DNA of 64,000 nt from JAVBMJ01 sp031551275. GTDB taxonomy: Bacteria; Bacteroidota; Bacteroidia; Bacteroidales; Rikenellaceae. The translations under genes and the position numbers were made by a program. Positions within the stretch are counted from its first letter, which is position 1. Every line of letters starts with the position of its first letter. The stretch covers positions 124,001 to 188,000 of the forward strand of contig JAVBNX010000004.1 in assembly GCA_031551275.1 (NCBI GenBank), written 5' to 3'. The notes under the pieces were generated by a model. That model was not told where the DNA came from and made no database searches. It worked only from the letters and a program-made list of their open reading frames with translations. Positions 1-9,077 of this stretch are shown here, piece after piece.

Positions 1-827
1 GTGGGCGTCGAGGAGAGGCTTACCACTCCGGGGCATCCCCCGATAAAGGCGTCCATCTCAGCGGCCCGGGGCTTGGGACACCAGCACTCCACCAACGTGA
101 GCGCGCCCTCGGCTTCCTGTTTCCCGCTTTGGGTCGCCTTTTCGAAACTCAGCGTCGAGGAGAGTTCCTCGATGCGGCGGGCGATATCCCCGGCGTTCTG
201 CGCCGCGCGGGCGATTATTTTGTCGCACTCGGCGATCTCGGCCTCGATCTGCGCCGCCTGGACTTTGAGTTGTGCGGGCGGGGTCTGGGGTTCGCGCACC
301 TCCTGCGCGTCGAGGTAGATCTCTTTGTCGGGGTCGGAGACCACCACAAAGTGGACCTCGCCCCGGATGCGGGATACCGCCTCGATATCGAAGCGCTCCT
401 CCCATTCGGCGATGTTGGCGTCGAAATTCGACGCGGCCGTGACAAAGAACCTCAGCCTAATGCCGGCGCCGGTCAACCGGGCGATCACCTCGGGGGAGAA
501 GTCGCCCCAGGCCTCCCCGTCGGCGGCCTCCTTGAGCGTTTTTTGCATCTTCCCGGCGAGCATCTCCTTTTTTTGCGCCGTCTCCCGGTAGGCCTCCAGG
601 GCCTCGTCGGCGCTGTTGAAGGGTTGGCCCTCCCCGGGGGTCTGCGCGAGGATCGCCTCGGTGGCCTTGCTTTGCTCGATGGAGGCCATCAGGGCCAGCG
701 TTTCGGGGGTGGGCTCGGCGTCCGAAAGGGTCAGGTCCACCACCCCGAAGCGCTGCAACTCCTCCAAAAAGGCGTCCCGCTCGGCGGTCAGCATCACCAA
801 ATCGTATTTTATCATCGGTACGATCAT
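1..827 (-). CDS. ntpI: V-type ATP synthase subunit I, N-terminal part (cut by window edge)
   Basis: Only the first 275 or so codons are inside the window. The visible part is the cytoplasmic N-terminal arm of the stator/membrane subunit I (a-subunit), which links the peripheral stalk to the ion-translocating membrane domain. It opens MIVPMIKYDLVMLTAERD, the usual beginning of this family, followed by long helical, Glu/Ala/Lys-rich coiled-coil stretches (about residues 30-85 and 195-245). The membrane half and the proteolipid gene (ntpK) would lie beyond the left edge. The start ATG overlaps the stop of the D-subunit gene (ATGA, 4 bp), which fits translational coupling in the V-ATPase operon. 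A second in-frame Met, four codons later, is an alternative start. Confidence 0.9.
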   Translation of the reverse strand, partial: MIVPMIKYDLVMLTAERDAFLEELQRFGVVDLTLSDAEPTPETLALMASIEQSKATEAILAQTPGEGQPFNSADEALEAYRETAQKKEMLAGKMQKTLKEAADGEAWGDFSPEVIARLTGAGIRLRFFVTAASNFDANIAEWEERFDIEAVSRIRGEVHFVVVSDPDKEIYLDAQEVREPQTPPAQLKVQAAQIEAEIAECDKIIARAAQNAGDIARRIEELSSTLSFEKATQSGKQEAEGALTLVECWCPKPRAAEMDAFIGGCPGVVSLSSTP

Positions 828-1426
828 ACGCTTGCCGATTGTGCCTGCTGGCGGTTCTTAACGATCTTCTGCGCGCTCTTGGAGAGGTTTTCCTCGTCCT
901 CCAAAAAGCGTTTTATCTTGCGGATGGCGTCCTCGTAGCCGGGGATCTGCACCTTTTCGTAGAGGTTTACCTTCTGGGTGGTCTTCTTGCGGGCGTGCTC
1001 CAACAGGTTGCGCCTGCGGGTGCACAGCTCGTGCTCGACCCCCAATGTGGCGATCGACTTGAGGATGCCGATCCCCTCGCCCGTCCAGCTGGGCGCGGTG
1101 AACAGGTCGTAGGGGGCCTCCAAAAAGACGACCTCGCGCAGGACGGGGATCCTCACCCCGGCGATCTTGACCTGGTCGGTCTCCACGTCGCCCACCTTGA
1201 CCAGGTCGGTGTCGAACTCCTCCCACAAAGCGGCCATGTAGTCGTATTGGGCGGTCAGCTCCTCCATCTGCCGGGCGTACCCGGCCGCCTCGTCCTTGGC
1301 CTTCTTGACCTCCATCCTCAGGGCCGACTCCTTGCTTTTGAGCGTGGGAAGGGCCTTGGTACGCATCTTGAGTTGCTTACCCAGCTCCCCGAGGGAGGTC
1401 TTGTTGAATTGGTACTTGATGGCCAT
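824..1426 (-). CDS. ntpD: V-type ATP synthase subunit D
   Basis: 200 aa, normal length for the D subunit, the central rotor shaft that couples ATP turnover in the A3B3 head to rotation of the membrane ring. The N-terminal segment (about residues 8-75) and the C-terminal segment (about 130-195) are charged helices that would form the antiparallel coiled coil. The start MAIKYQFNKTSL is typical of the family. It lies 4 bp downstream of the B-subunit gene and overlaps the start of subunit I by 4 bp, so all are probably on one mRNA. Confidence 0.93.
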   Translation of the reverse strand: MAIKYQFNKTSLGELGKQLKMRTKALPTLKSKESALRMEVKKAKDEAAGYARQMEELTAQYDYMAALWEEFDTDLVKVGDVETDQVKIAGVRIPVLREVVFLEAPYDLFTAPSWTGEGIGILKSIATLGVEHELCTRRRNLLEHARKKTTQKVNLYEKVQIPGYEDAIRKIKRFLEDEENLSKSAQKIVKNRQQAQSASV

Positions 1427-1430
1427 AAGG

Positions 1431-2759
1431 CTATACGTGGCAGTTCTTGGGCCAGTATTTGGCGGTCAATTCGTCTTTGATGGCTACCTCTTCCTTGCTG
1501 AAGTACTCGGCGAAGAGGTTCCAGGCGGTGTCCAGCATGGCGGTAATGTCGATGTTCACGTCGATGGCCAGAAGCTGCTCCGAGTAGTCGAAGGCGAATT
1601 TCAACGTCCGCTCGTCGTAGTCGGAGAGGTCGAAGCCGTTTTCGAGCTTGGTCTTGGCGTTGGCCGCGTCGGCGTAGAGCCTGACGGCCGCGTTCATTAC
1701 CTGGGGGTGGTCCTCCCGGGTCTTTGTGCCGATCACAAGTTGCTTCAAGCGCGAAAGGCTTCGAAAAGGGTCGACAATTACCTTCCCGGTATCGGAATCA
1801 GAACGCAGGAACAACTGCCCCTCGGTGATGTAGCCCGTGTTGTCGGGCACGGCGTGGGTAATGTCGCCCCCGGAGAGCGTGGTAACCGCGATGATCGTGA
1901 TCGAGCCCCCGTTGGGAAGCTGCACGGCCTTCTCGTAGATCTTGGCCAGGTCGGAGTACAACGACCCGGGCATCGAGTCCTTCGAGGGGATCTGGTCCAT
2001 GCGGTTGGATACGATGGCCAGCGCGTCGGCGTAGAGGGTCATGTCGGTCAGCAGCACCAGCACCTTCTCGCCCTTGTCGGCCGCGAAGTACTCCGCCGCC
2101 GTGAGGGCCATGTCGGGGACCAGCAACCGCTCCACGGGCGGATTCTCGGTCGTGTTCACGAAGCTGATGATGCGGTCCAGCGCCCCCGCGTTCTCGAAGA
2201 CGTTGCGGAAGTACAAAAAGTCGTCGTTGGTCATCCCCATGCCGCCCAGGATAATCTTGTCGGCCTTGGCGCGCAACGCCACCATCGCCATCACCTGGTT
2301 GTATGGCTGGTCGGGGTCGGCGAAGAAGGGGATCTTCTGGCCCGTTACGATCGTGTTGTTCAAGTCGATCCCCGCGATGCCCGTGGCGATCAGCTCGGAG
2401 GGCTGCTTGCGCCGGAAGGGGTTGACGGTCGGGCCGCCGATCTGCCTAAGCTCGCCCTCGAGCTGGGTGCCGCCCTCCATGGGCTCGCCGTAGGCGTTTA
2501 AGAAGCGCCCGGCCAGCGCGTCGCTCACTTTCAGGGTCGGGGGGGCGCCGTGGAAGACGACCTGGGAATCGGTGGCGATCCCCTCGGTGCCCGCGAAGAC
2601 CTGCAGGGTGACGTTCTGCCCGGTGATCTTGACCACCTGGGCCAGCTTGCCGCCCACCGTGGCCAGTTCGTCGTTGCCCACGCCGGTGGCCCTCAGCGAT
2701 ACGGTCGCCTTGGTGATGTTGTCTATGCGTGTGAAGACTTTTTCGAATGCCTGTGACAT
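1431..2759 (-). CDS. ntpB: V-type ATP synthase subunit B
   Basis: 442 aa. Non-catalytic nucleotide-binding subunit of the A3B3 head. As expected for B subunits it has the beta-barrel N-terminus and RecA-like core but no Walker A P-loop. Recognisable stretches include NPFRRKQPSELIATGIAGID (about residues 116-135) and PGSLYSDLAKIYEKA (about 263-277), where B subunits line the nucleotide site. It lies 6 bp after ntpA and 4 bp before ntpD, in the usual A-B-D order. Function is assigned by family membership. Confidence 0.95.
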   Translation of the reverse strand: MSQAFEKVFTRIDNITKATVSLRATGVGNDELATVGGKLAQVVKITGQNVTLQVFAGTEGIATDSQVVFHGAPPTLKVSDALAGRFLNAYGEPMEGGTQLEGELRQIGGPTVNPFRRKQPSELIATGIAGIDLNNTIVTGQKIPFFADPDQPYNQVMAMVALRAKADKIILGGMGMTNDDFLYFRNVFENAGALDRIISFVNTTENPPVERLLVPDMALTAAEYFAADKGEKVLVLLTDMTLYADALAIVSNRMDQIPSKDSMPGSLYSDLAKIYEKAVQLPNGGSITIIAVTTLSGGDITHAVPDNTGYITEGQLFLRSDSDTGKVIVDPFRSLSRLKQLVIGTKTREDHPQVMNAAVRLYADAANAKTKLENGFDLSDYDERTLKFAFDYSEQLLAIDVNIDITAMLDTAWNLFAEYFSKEEVAIKDELTAKYWPKNCHV

Positions 2760-2765
2760 AACCTT

Positions 2766-4520
2766 TTATTTTGTGCGGGAAGCGACCATTTCGTTGATGC
2801 TCTGCTCGTACTGGCGGAATTTCTCGCTCTTGAACCCGGTGTAGTTCATCTGCCGGAAGGCGTTGATCATCCCCTTGAAGTAGGATGAGTACTGCTCGAA
2901 ATCCTCCAATGTGAACTTCTTGGCGCAGATGTCCAGCACCATTTTATACATATACTGCTGCCGCTCGACGGGGCAGTTGGCGTCGGTGCTATCGAACGCG
3001 TCCTGTTGCAGGATCACGAAGTCGATCAGCTCGCTCTTCCAGAACCTCTCGTGGTACTCCAAAGGCACGCCGTCGTCGCCCAGGATGTTGATCTGCTCGT
3101 AGGCCTCCTTGCCCCTTTGGACCAGCGTTTTGCCCTTGTAGACCTGCTGCACCCAGCCCGGCTCGATGCGGTTGTCCAGGTATTCGACGATCTCGGGGTA
3201 CTCCAGGTATTTGGAGTAGCTGTCCAGCGGGTCGATGGCCGGGTAGCGCTTCGAGTCGGCGCGGCCCTGGGCCAGCGCGTAGAAGCACCTCGCCGCCTTT
3301 TTGGTCGATTCGGTGACCGGCTCCTTGAGGTTACCCCCGGCGGGCGACACGGTCCCCAGGAAGGTAACCGACCCCGTCCCGCCGCCCGGCAGGTGGACCA
3401 GCCCGGCGCGCGAGTAGAAGTTCGAGATGATGGCGGGCAGATCCATCGGGAAGGCGTCCTGTCCGGGAAGCTCCTCCAAACGGTTGGACATCTCCCTGAG
3501 GGCCTGCGCCCAGCGCGAGGTCGAGTCGGCCAGGATCAGGACTTTCAGGCCCATCGCCCGGTAGTACTCGCCCAGGGTCATCCCCGTGTAGACCGAGGCC
3601 TCCCGCGCGGCGACGGGCATGTTCGAGGTGTTGCAGATGATGGTGGTGCGCTCCATCAGCTTGTGGCCCGTGCGGGGGTCGTCCAGGTGGGGGAACTCGG
3701 CGAAGATCTCCACCACCTCGTTGGCCCGCTCGCCGCACGCCACGAAGATGATCACGTCCGCGTCGGCCTGCTTGCTGATGGCGTGCTGCAAAACGGTCTT
3801 GCCCGCGCCGAAAGGCCCCGGAATAAAGCCCGTGCCCCCCTCCGCGATGGGGTTGAAGGTGTCGATGGCCCTCACGCCCGTCTCCATGACGTGCGAGGGG
3901 CGCGGCTTTTCGGTGTAGGCCTTGATCGCGCGTTTGACCGGCCAGCGCTGCACCATGGTCACGGGGTATTCCGTCCCGTTCGCGTCGGTCAGCACGGCGA
4001 TTTGGTGGTTGACGTTGTATTGGCCCGCCTCGGCGACGCTCTTGACGGTATAGTTGCCCTCCATCATGAAGGGGACCATGATCTTGTGCTTGACCCACTG
4101 TTCGGGGACCTCGCCCAGGTAGCACCCTGCCGTTACCTTGTCACCCGGTTTTGCGAGTGGGGAAAAATCCCATAGCTTTTCGAAGTCGAGGTGGGGCGTG
4201 TTCGAACCCCGGGCGATGAACAGGCCCTCGATCTTCTCCAAATCGTTCTGCAGCCCGTCGTAGTTCTTCGACAGGATGCCCGGGCCGAGCGTGGCCTCGA
4301 GCATATGGCCCATGAACTCCACGCTATCGCCGATCTTCAGCCCGCGCGTCGAGTCGAAGACCTGCACGTACGCCTCCTCCCCGACCACTTTGATTACCTC
4401 GGCCATCAGTTTGACGCCCTGGGTCTCGACATAGCAGATCTCGTTCTGCCCGACGGGGCCTTCGGCCTTGACGACCACGATGTTGGAGATAATCCCCGAT
4501 ACTTTGCCTACCGTATTCAT
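2766..4520 (-). CDS. ntpA: V-type ATP synthase catalytic subunit A
   Basis: 584 aa, full length. Catalytic subunit that hydrolyses or makes ATP. The Walker A loop GPFGAGKT is at residues 235-242. The bulge domain specific to V/A-type catalytic subunits precedes it (about residues 110-190), and the segment ILADSTSRWAQALREMSNRL follows in the second half. It sits 3 bp after the DUF2764 gene and 6 bp before ntpB. In Bacteroidales such enzymes are usually thought to be ion-pumping V/A-ATPases; whether this one uses sodium or protons cannot be judged without the K subunit. Confidence 0.97.
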   Translation of the reverse strand: MNTVGKVSGIISNIVVVKAEGPVGQNEICYVETQGVKLMAEVIKVVGEEAYVQVFDSTRGLKIGDSVEFMGHMLEATLGPGILSKNYDGLQNDLEKIEGLFIARGSNTPHLDFEKLWDFSPLAKPGDKVTAGCYLGEVPEQWVKHKIMVPFMMEGNYTVKSVAEAGQYNVNHQIAVLTDANGTEYPVTMVQRWPVKRAIKAYTEKPRPSHVMETGVRAIDTFNPIAEGGTGFIPGPFGAGKTVLQHAISKQADADVIIFVACGERANEVVEIFAEFPHLDDPRTGHKLMERTTIICNTSNMPVAAREASVYTGMTLGEYYRAMGLKVLILADSTSRWAQALREMSNRLEELPGQDAFPMDLPAIISNFYSRAGLVHLPGGGTGSVTFLGTVSPAGGNLKEPVTESTKKAARCFYALAQGRADSKRYPAIDPLDSYSKYLEYPEIVEYLDNRIEPGWVQQVYKGKTLVQRGKEAYEQINILGDDGVPLEYHERFWKSELIDFVILQQDAFDSTDANCPVERQQYMYKMVLDICAKKFTLEDFEQYSSYFKGMINAFRQMNYTGFKSEKFRQYEQSINEMVASRTK

Positions 4521-4523
4521 ATC

Positions 4524-5336
4524 TTATTCTGCGTTTCTTATTTCAGTGATTTCGTTGACCATGCGTTGCAAAAGCTCGCGCCCGGTCTCTTCGTTGAGCT
4601 TCATCCACCGGTCCACGATCCCCAGCTTGACCACGTAGGACAAAACCTGGTCCAGGTCGAAGTAGTTGAAGGCGGTAATATCGTCCAGGGTGGCCCACCG
4701 CACCGCGTCGATCTTGCGCTCCTTTTCCAGCAGGTTGCCCTGCTCGAAGGCCAGCCTGAGGGGTTCGGCGTAGTCCGGTTCGCTGCCCAGCCCGAAATCG
4801 GGCGAGGAGCTTTTTAAAATGGCCTCGGCCACCTCGCCGCCGCCCACGATGTACTCCGACGCGGGACGCCCGGCCTTGCGCGCGTTGTGCGCGGCCAGCA
4901 GGTTGCGTATGTCGCGGTCGGCCTGCGACCAGAGCCGGATAAAGCGGCAGGGAGAGGCCTCGCACACCGCGTAGTAGGAGCCCATAAGCGCCTGGTAGAA
5001 GCTGCCCGTTTGCTCTTCGTCCTCGCCCTCCTCGTCGCTCGTGTAGGCCATGATCGGCCCGGCCAGGAAATCCGGCAGCAGGTGCAAATCGTTCAATGCC
5101 CCGGCCAGCTGCTCTGCGTCGAGGTTGCCCATCGCCGAGAGGTCGGTCCGCGAGGAGCGGACCCGGATGATGTTGTCCGCGTCGTGGTAGCTCCTAAGAA
5201 GGGCCAGGTGTTGGCGGTCCTTGGCGGTAAGCGACTCGTGGATCTCAGCCAATACGGCCGCCGCGTCCAACCCCTTGGGGTCGGCGTCCGGCAACAGCTC
5301 CCTGAGCCCCGCGACCAGGCAATGGTACTGCGACAT
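4524..5336 (-). CDS. DUF2764 family protein of the V-ATPase operon
   Basis: 270 aa. Matches the DUF2764 family, found almost only between ntpE and ntpA in V-ATPase operons of Bacteroidota, spirochaetes and chlamydiae. It starts MSQYHCLVAGLREL and is mostly helical and acidic, with an EEGEDEEQ patch near residues 101-108. Operons of this type lack a recognisable C subunit, so the protein may connect the central rotor to the membrane ring in its place; that role is inference. Its ATG overlaps the ntpE stop by one base (TAATG), and its stop is 3 bp from the ntpA start, so tight co-expression is likely. Confidence 0.85.
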   Translation of the reverse strand: MSQYHCLVAGLRELLPDADPKGLDAAAVLAEIHESLTAKDRQHLALLRSYHDADNIIRVRSSRTDLSAMGNLDAEQLAGALNDLHLLPDFLAGPIMAYTSDEEGEDEEQTGSFYQALMGSYYAVCEASPCRFIRLWSQADRDIRNLLAAHNARKAGRPASEYIVGGGEVAEAILKSSSPDFGLGSEPDYAEPLRLAFEQGNLLEKERKIDAVRWATLDDITAFNYFDLDQVLSYVVKLGIVDRWMKLNEETGRELLQRMVNEITEIRNAE

Positions 5337-5938
5337 TAGCCGAAGAGGATTTCAGAGAGTTTGGGGCGGAGGTAGTCCGACAGCAGGGCCAGGAAGTCCT
5401 CCTCCGTAAAGCTGATGTAGTAGCCACCCTGTTTGGGTGCGATCCGAAAGCCGCTCCGGACCTTGTTGCCGAATTTCACGTCGATCCCTTTGTCCAGCAG
5501 CTCCTTCACGTTCCCGGCGAACGCGTCTTTGAATTTCTTGTCGTCGGGCAGCAGGGCAGAAAGCTCGGCTTTGTTGCTCCCCGCGTCCCACTTGGAAGCG
5601 ATCTCCAGCAGCAGCTTTTTGACGAAATCGGCGTCCAGCAGCGCACCGTCCAGCGGCTTTTGCAGCACGGAGGCGGTAACCAGGGCTTCGATGCGGGATT
5701 TGAGCTCCGCGACGCTTTGCTGCGAGGCCAGGGCCAGCTCGGTTTTGGCGTTCGAGGAGCGTTCCTCGGCCTGGGCCTTGGCTTTGGCTATGATCTGCTC
5801 CGCTTCGGCCTTGGCGTCGGCGAGGATCTTGTCGGCCTCTTTTTTGGCGTTCTCGAGCAGGGTTTCTCCTTCCTCTTTGCCTTTCGAAAGCCCCTGCTCA
5901 TAAAGCTTGCGGGTCAGTTGATCCAGTTTGTTTTCCAT
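5336..5938 (-). CDS. ntpE: V-type ATP synthase subunit E
   Basis: 200 aa from the ATG at 5938 (MENKLDQLTRKLYEQGLSKG). A GTG ten codons upstream is in frame, but the shorter start matches the family's usual N-terminus. Subunit E is the peripheral-stalk protein that pairs with the head and stops it turning. Residues about 18-80 are a long Ala/Lys/Glu coiled coil (AKKEADKILADAKAEAEQ), and the C-terminal half is the globular head-binding domain. It is the first gene of the V-ATPase operon, with a leader containing the large palindrome at 5944-6107. Confidence 0.92.
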   Translation of the reverse strand: MENKLDQLTRKLYEQGLSKGKEEGETLLENAKKEADKILADAKAEAEQIIAKAKAQAEERSSNAKTELALASQQSVAELKSRIEALVTASVLQKPLDGALLDADFVKKLLLEIASKWDAGSNKAELSALLPDDKKFKDAFAGNVKELLDKGIDVKFGNKVRSGFRIAPKQGGYYISFTEEDFLALLSDYLRPKLSEILFG

Positions 5939-5943
5939 ATATG

Positions 5944-6107
5944 GAGCTTGATTAAAATTTATTCCCACGAAATCTTATGCGCCCTTTTCCGCGCTTTTTC
6001 CACCCGCCTCATTCGCCGTAGGACACCGCTACGCCTCGTTCGGCGGGCGGCAAAATCATCGAAAAATGTCTCATAATCTTTCATAGGAATAAAGTTTAAT
6101 CAAGCTC
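5944..6107. repeat. 164-bp imperfect palindrome in the V-ATPase leader (MITE-like)
   Basis: The ends 5944-5965 and 6086-6107 are inverted repeats matching at 21 of 22 positions. The similarity continues inward (5967-5988 against 6064-6085, about 15 of 22; CCACCCGCC against GGCGGGCGG). It meets at a CGTAG/CTACG pair (6017-6021, 6029-6033) centred at 6025, the midpoint of the outer repeats. The whole interval is therefore one long palindrome able to fold as RNA or cruciform. It fills nearly all the gap between the DUF4301 stop and the ntpE start. It has no coding potential. It could be a miniature mobile element, a leader structure or a terminator. Confidence 0.75.
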
Positions 6108-6109
6108 AA

Positions 6110-7546
6110 TTACTCTTTTGTGCAGTGTTGGTGACGCAAAAGGTCTGTGACCTCCTTGACGGGCGCGAAGGTCGAGATGGGGACCTCCACGAAGATCGTG
6201 TTCCAGTCCGACATCGCGCCGTTCCACAGACCCGGCAATTCCTGTGCCTTCAGCGGTTTGCCATCCTTCGATTTGGAGGAGATGAATCCGGCCTTGGGGT
6301 CGACGAAGCGCCCCAGGTCGTAGCGCTCCCCTTTGGGGTCCACGGTCGAGCAGACCAGGTCCACGGGGTTGAAGTGGGTCGACTCTTTCATCAAACCCTG
6401 CTTTTCGGGGGCGATCTGTGCCGACTCGGCGATCTGGAGTTGCAAAGCCCCGTCCGCGCTCCGGGCCCAGAAAGGCCCTCCGCCGGGTTCGCCCTCGTTG
6501 CGCACCATCCCGCACAGCCTGAGCGGGCGGTCGAGTACGGCCAGGATATCGATCACGGTGGGCGTGAACCCTTCGGGGAAGCGGTAGCAGAGCGTGTTTT
6601 CGATAAAGGAGAGCACCTCCCTCTGGTCGACCTCGTCCGCATGGAGCAACCCGATGTAGTGGAATATCTTTTCGCGGACCTCCATCAGCAGGCCCCCCAG
6701 CGCCTTTTTGTAGAGCACGGTGTCGGCTTTCAAAGAATCGGGGACCACGTTGTCGATGTTCTTGACAAAGATTACCCCGCCCTCGACCTCGCCCAGGTTC
6801 TCGATCAGCGCCCCGTGCCCGGCCGGGCGGAACAACAGCGAGGCGTCCGGGTTGCGGAACAGGTCGTTGTCCGGCGTGACGGCGATCGTGTCGGTCGAGG
6901 GTTTCTGGAACGAGTAGCTTATCTCGTATTTGACTCCGTATTTGGCTTCGTACTTGGCCCTTACCGAGTCGATCAGCGCGTTGAACGCCTTTTCATGCTC
7001 GGGCGAGAGTGTGAAATGCAGCTTGGCGCGGCCGTTGGATGAGGCGTACAGCGCCGCCTCGGCCAGGTGCTCCTCCGCCGCCGTGCGCGCGCCGTCGGGG
7101 TAGGAGTGGAATTTGATCAGCGCCTTGGGCATCGCTCCGTAGTTGAGCGGGGCGTGGAGGATGGCGTCGACCACCTCTTTGGCGCCCTTCTTTTCTTTGA
7201 TGTCGGGGTAGAAGGGCAGTTTTTCCTCTCCCGCCATCAGCGCGTCGACCGTTTTGTTGGCCTTGCCCGACGCGGAGAACTCGAACAGCTCCTTGAACAT
7301 GCGCGTCGCCGCCCCCGATGCGGGAACGAACTTGGTTACAGAGGTTTGGTCCCTTTGCGCGTCGAATTTGCGCGCCCATTCCGCGGCCTGGGCGGGGGGC
7401 ATGACCACGATCCCGTCGCCGGGCGTGGCTGCCTTTTCCACAGCCAGGCAGGAGAATCCGCTCCGGAAATTGTCGATTTGCCGCTCAACCGAGGCGATGT
7501 CGCTGCCGCGCTTCTCGATCTGTATGATGTCGTCTCTGGTAAACAT
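6110..7546 (-). CDS. DUF4301 family protein
   Basis: 478 aa, matching the DUF4301 family, a Bacteroidota-specific cytoplasmic protein of unknown biochemical role. The start is MFTRDDIIQIEKRGSDI, with no signal peptide or membrane segment. Conserved-looking blocks are VPASGAATRMFKELFEF (about residues 94-110) and LFRPAGHGALIENL (about 239-252). The gene has its own promoter (7570-7600) and is on the same strand as, and upstream of, the V-ATPase operon. They are separated by the palindrome, so read-through into ntpE is possible but not shown. I assign the family, not a function. Confidence 0.85.
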   Translation of the reverse strand: MFTRDDIIQIEKRGSDIASVERQIDNFRSGFSCLAVEKAATPGDGIVVMPPAQAAEWARKFDAQRDQTSVTKFVPASGAATRMFKELFEFSASGKANKTVDALMAGEEKLPFYPDIKEKKGAKEVVDAILHAPLNYGAMPKALIKFHSYPDGARTAAEEHLAEAALYASSNGRAKLHFTLSPEHEKAFNALIDSVRAKYEAKYGVKYEISYSFQKPSTDTIAVTPDNDLFRNPDASLLFRPAGHGALIENLGEVEGGVIFVKNIDNVVPDSLKADTVLYKKALGGLLMEVREKIFHYIGLLHADEVDQREVLSFIENTLCYRFPEGFTPTVIDILAVLDRPLRLCGMVRNEGEPGGGPFWARSADGALQLQIAESAQIAPEKQGLMKESTHFNPVDLVCSTVDPKGERYDLGRFVDPKAGFISSKSKDGKPLKAQELPGLWNGAMSDWNTIFVEVPISTFAPVKEVTDLLRHQHCTKE

Positions 7547-7569
7547 ATCGGTATGGGGTCAAAATTGTT

Positions 7570-7600
7570 CAAAGGTACAAAAAATCTTGATAAAGTTAAA
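7570..7600 (-). promoter_or_regulatory. Bacteroidota-type promoter for the DUF4301 gene
   Basis: Read on the minus strand: TTTA (7600-7597), 19 nt, then TACCTTTG (7577-7570). This matches the Bacteroidota sigma-ABfr consensus (TTTG, about 19-21 nt, TAnnTTTG), with one mismatch in the -33 box. It predicts an mRNA start near 7563, about 17 nt before the ATG at 7546. Confidence 0.65.
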
Positions 7601-7696
7601 TAAAATTGAAGATTCAATGTGAAGAAAAGCGTACCCAACCGGATAATTTCGCACCTTTGCACTCCGTTTCGGCTACCGAAGCGGACTTATCCCGGA

Positions 7697-9076
7697 ATGA
7701 AGGATTTTACCAAAGGCAAGGAGTTGCCCGAAATACTGAAATTTGCCGTCCCCATGCTTCTGGGCAATCTGTTCATGCAGTTGTACCAGTTCGTGGACAC
7801 GGCCATCGTGGGCAAGTTCGTGGGCAAAGAGGCCCTGGCGGCCGTCGGGGCCTCCACGCCGGTCATCTTTATGGTCATCGCGCTGGTAATGGGCGTGGGC
7901 ATCGGGGCCTCGATCATTATTTCCCAGTATTTCGGCGTCAAACGCCGCGATATGGTGCAGAAGGCGACCGATACGATGATGGTCGCCATGCTGTCCGGGG
8001 GCGTGCTGGTTACCGTATTCGGCTTTTTGGGCTCGGAGTGGATCCTGCGGGTGATGCAATTGCCTGAAGAGCTGATCCCCATGGCCGCCGACTATTTGAA
8101 GATATACTTCGCAGGCTCGGTCCTGTTTTTCGGCTTCAACTCCGTGGCCGCAGTGCTCCGGGGGTTGGGCGACTCGAAAAACCCGCTCTACTTTCTGATC
8201 GTGTCCGCCCTTCTGAACGTGGCGCTCGACCTGCTCTTCATCCTGGTCTTCGGCTGGGGCGTGAAGGGGGCGGCCTGGGCCACGGTCATCTCGCAGGGCG
8301 TGGCGTTCCTGCTGGCCGTCTGGTACATCAACCGCAAGCATGAATTTTTGAAATTCAATATTTTACGTCCCAATTTCGACCGGCGCCTGTTTTGGGAATC
8401 CCTGCGTTTGGGCCTGCCCTCGGGCTTGCAGCAAACCTTCGTGGGCATCGGCATGGTGGCTTTGATGGGGGTGGTCAACGGATTCGGCACCGACGTAATC
8501 GCGGCCTACTCGGCGGTCAACCGGATCGACACCTTCGTCTCGATGCCCGTGATGACCTTCGCGGCGGCGCTGACCACCTTCGTGGGGCAGAACATCGGGG
8601 CGGGCAAGTTCATCCGCGTCTACCGGGGGCTGAGGGCCACGCTGCTGATGTCGACCATCACCTGTTTGGTGCTCAACGGGGTTTTGATACTCTTCGGGCG
8701 CGAGGTGTTGAGCATCTTTACCCACGACCCGGCGGTCAAGGAGGTGGGCTACCGCTGCCTGGTGGCGGTCAACTCGACCTACATGATCTTTATGGTCATG
8801 TTTACCGTCAACGGCCTTTTGCGCGGGGCGGGAGCGACCATTTTTCCCATGTTCACAACTTTATTATCTTTGTGGTTGATCCGCCTGCCCGCCGCGGTCT
8901 TTTTGTCGAAGCATTTCGGCGCGGACGGCATCTGGTGGTCGCTGCCGATAGGCTGGGCGGTGGGGATGATCGGCTCGCTGATCTACTTCTGGACCGGCCA
9001 CTGGAAAAAGATGAGCGTGGTCAAACGCGCCTCCGCACGTCAGGCGGCCGTCGCGGTAAACGATATGGAACCTTGA
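7697..9076 (+). CDS. MATE family efflux transporter
   Basis: 459 aa from the ATG at 7697 (MKDFTKGKELPEILKFAVP). A GTG 26 codons upstream is in frame, but the extra residues are unlike the family, so the later start is preferred. Inner-membrane exporter of the multidrug and toxin extrusion family, driven by sodium or proton. About 12 membrane segments, arranged as two six-helix halves, are visible as long hydrophobic runs. The first half holds NLFMQLYQFVDTAIVGKFVG, where MATE proteins start. The substrate is not predictable. murB begins 1 bp after the stop, so they are co-transcribed. Confidence 0.92.
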   Translation: MKDFTKGKELPEILKFAVPMLLGNLFMQLYQFVDTAIVGKFVGKEALAAVGASTPVIFMVIALVMGVGIGASIIISQYFGVKRRDMVQKATDTMMVAMLSGGVLVTVFGFLGSEWILRVMQLPEELIPMAADYLKIYFAGSVLFFGFNSVAAVLRGLGDSKNPLYFLIVSALLNVALDLLFILVFGWGVKGAAWATVISQGVAFLLAVWYINRKHEFLKFNILRPNFDRRLFWESLRLGLPSGLQQTFVGIGMVALMGVVNGFGTDVIAAYSAVNRIDTFVSMPVMTFAAALTTFVGQNIGAGKFIRVYRGLRATLLMSTITCLVLNGVLILFGREVLSIFTHDPAVKEVGYRCLVAVNSTYMIFMVMFTVNGLLRGAGATIFPMFTTLLSLWLIRLPAAVFLSKHFGADGIWWSLPIGWAVGMIGSLIYFWTGHWKKMSVVKRASARQAAVAVNDMEP

Positions 9077-9077
9077 T

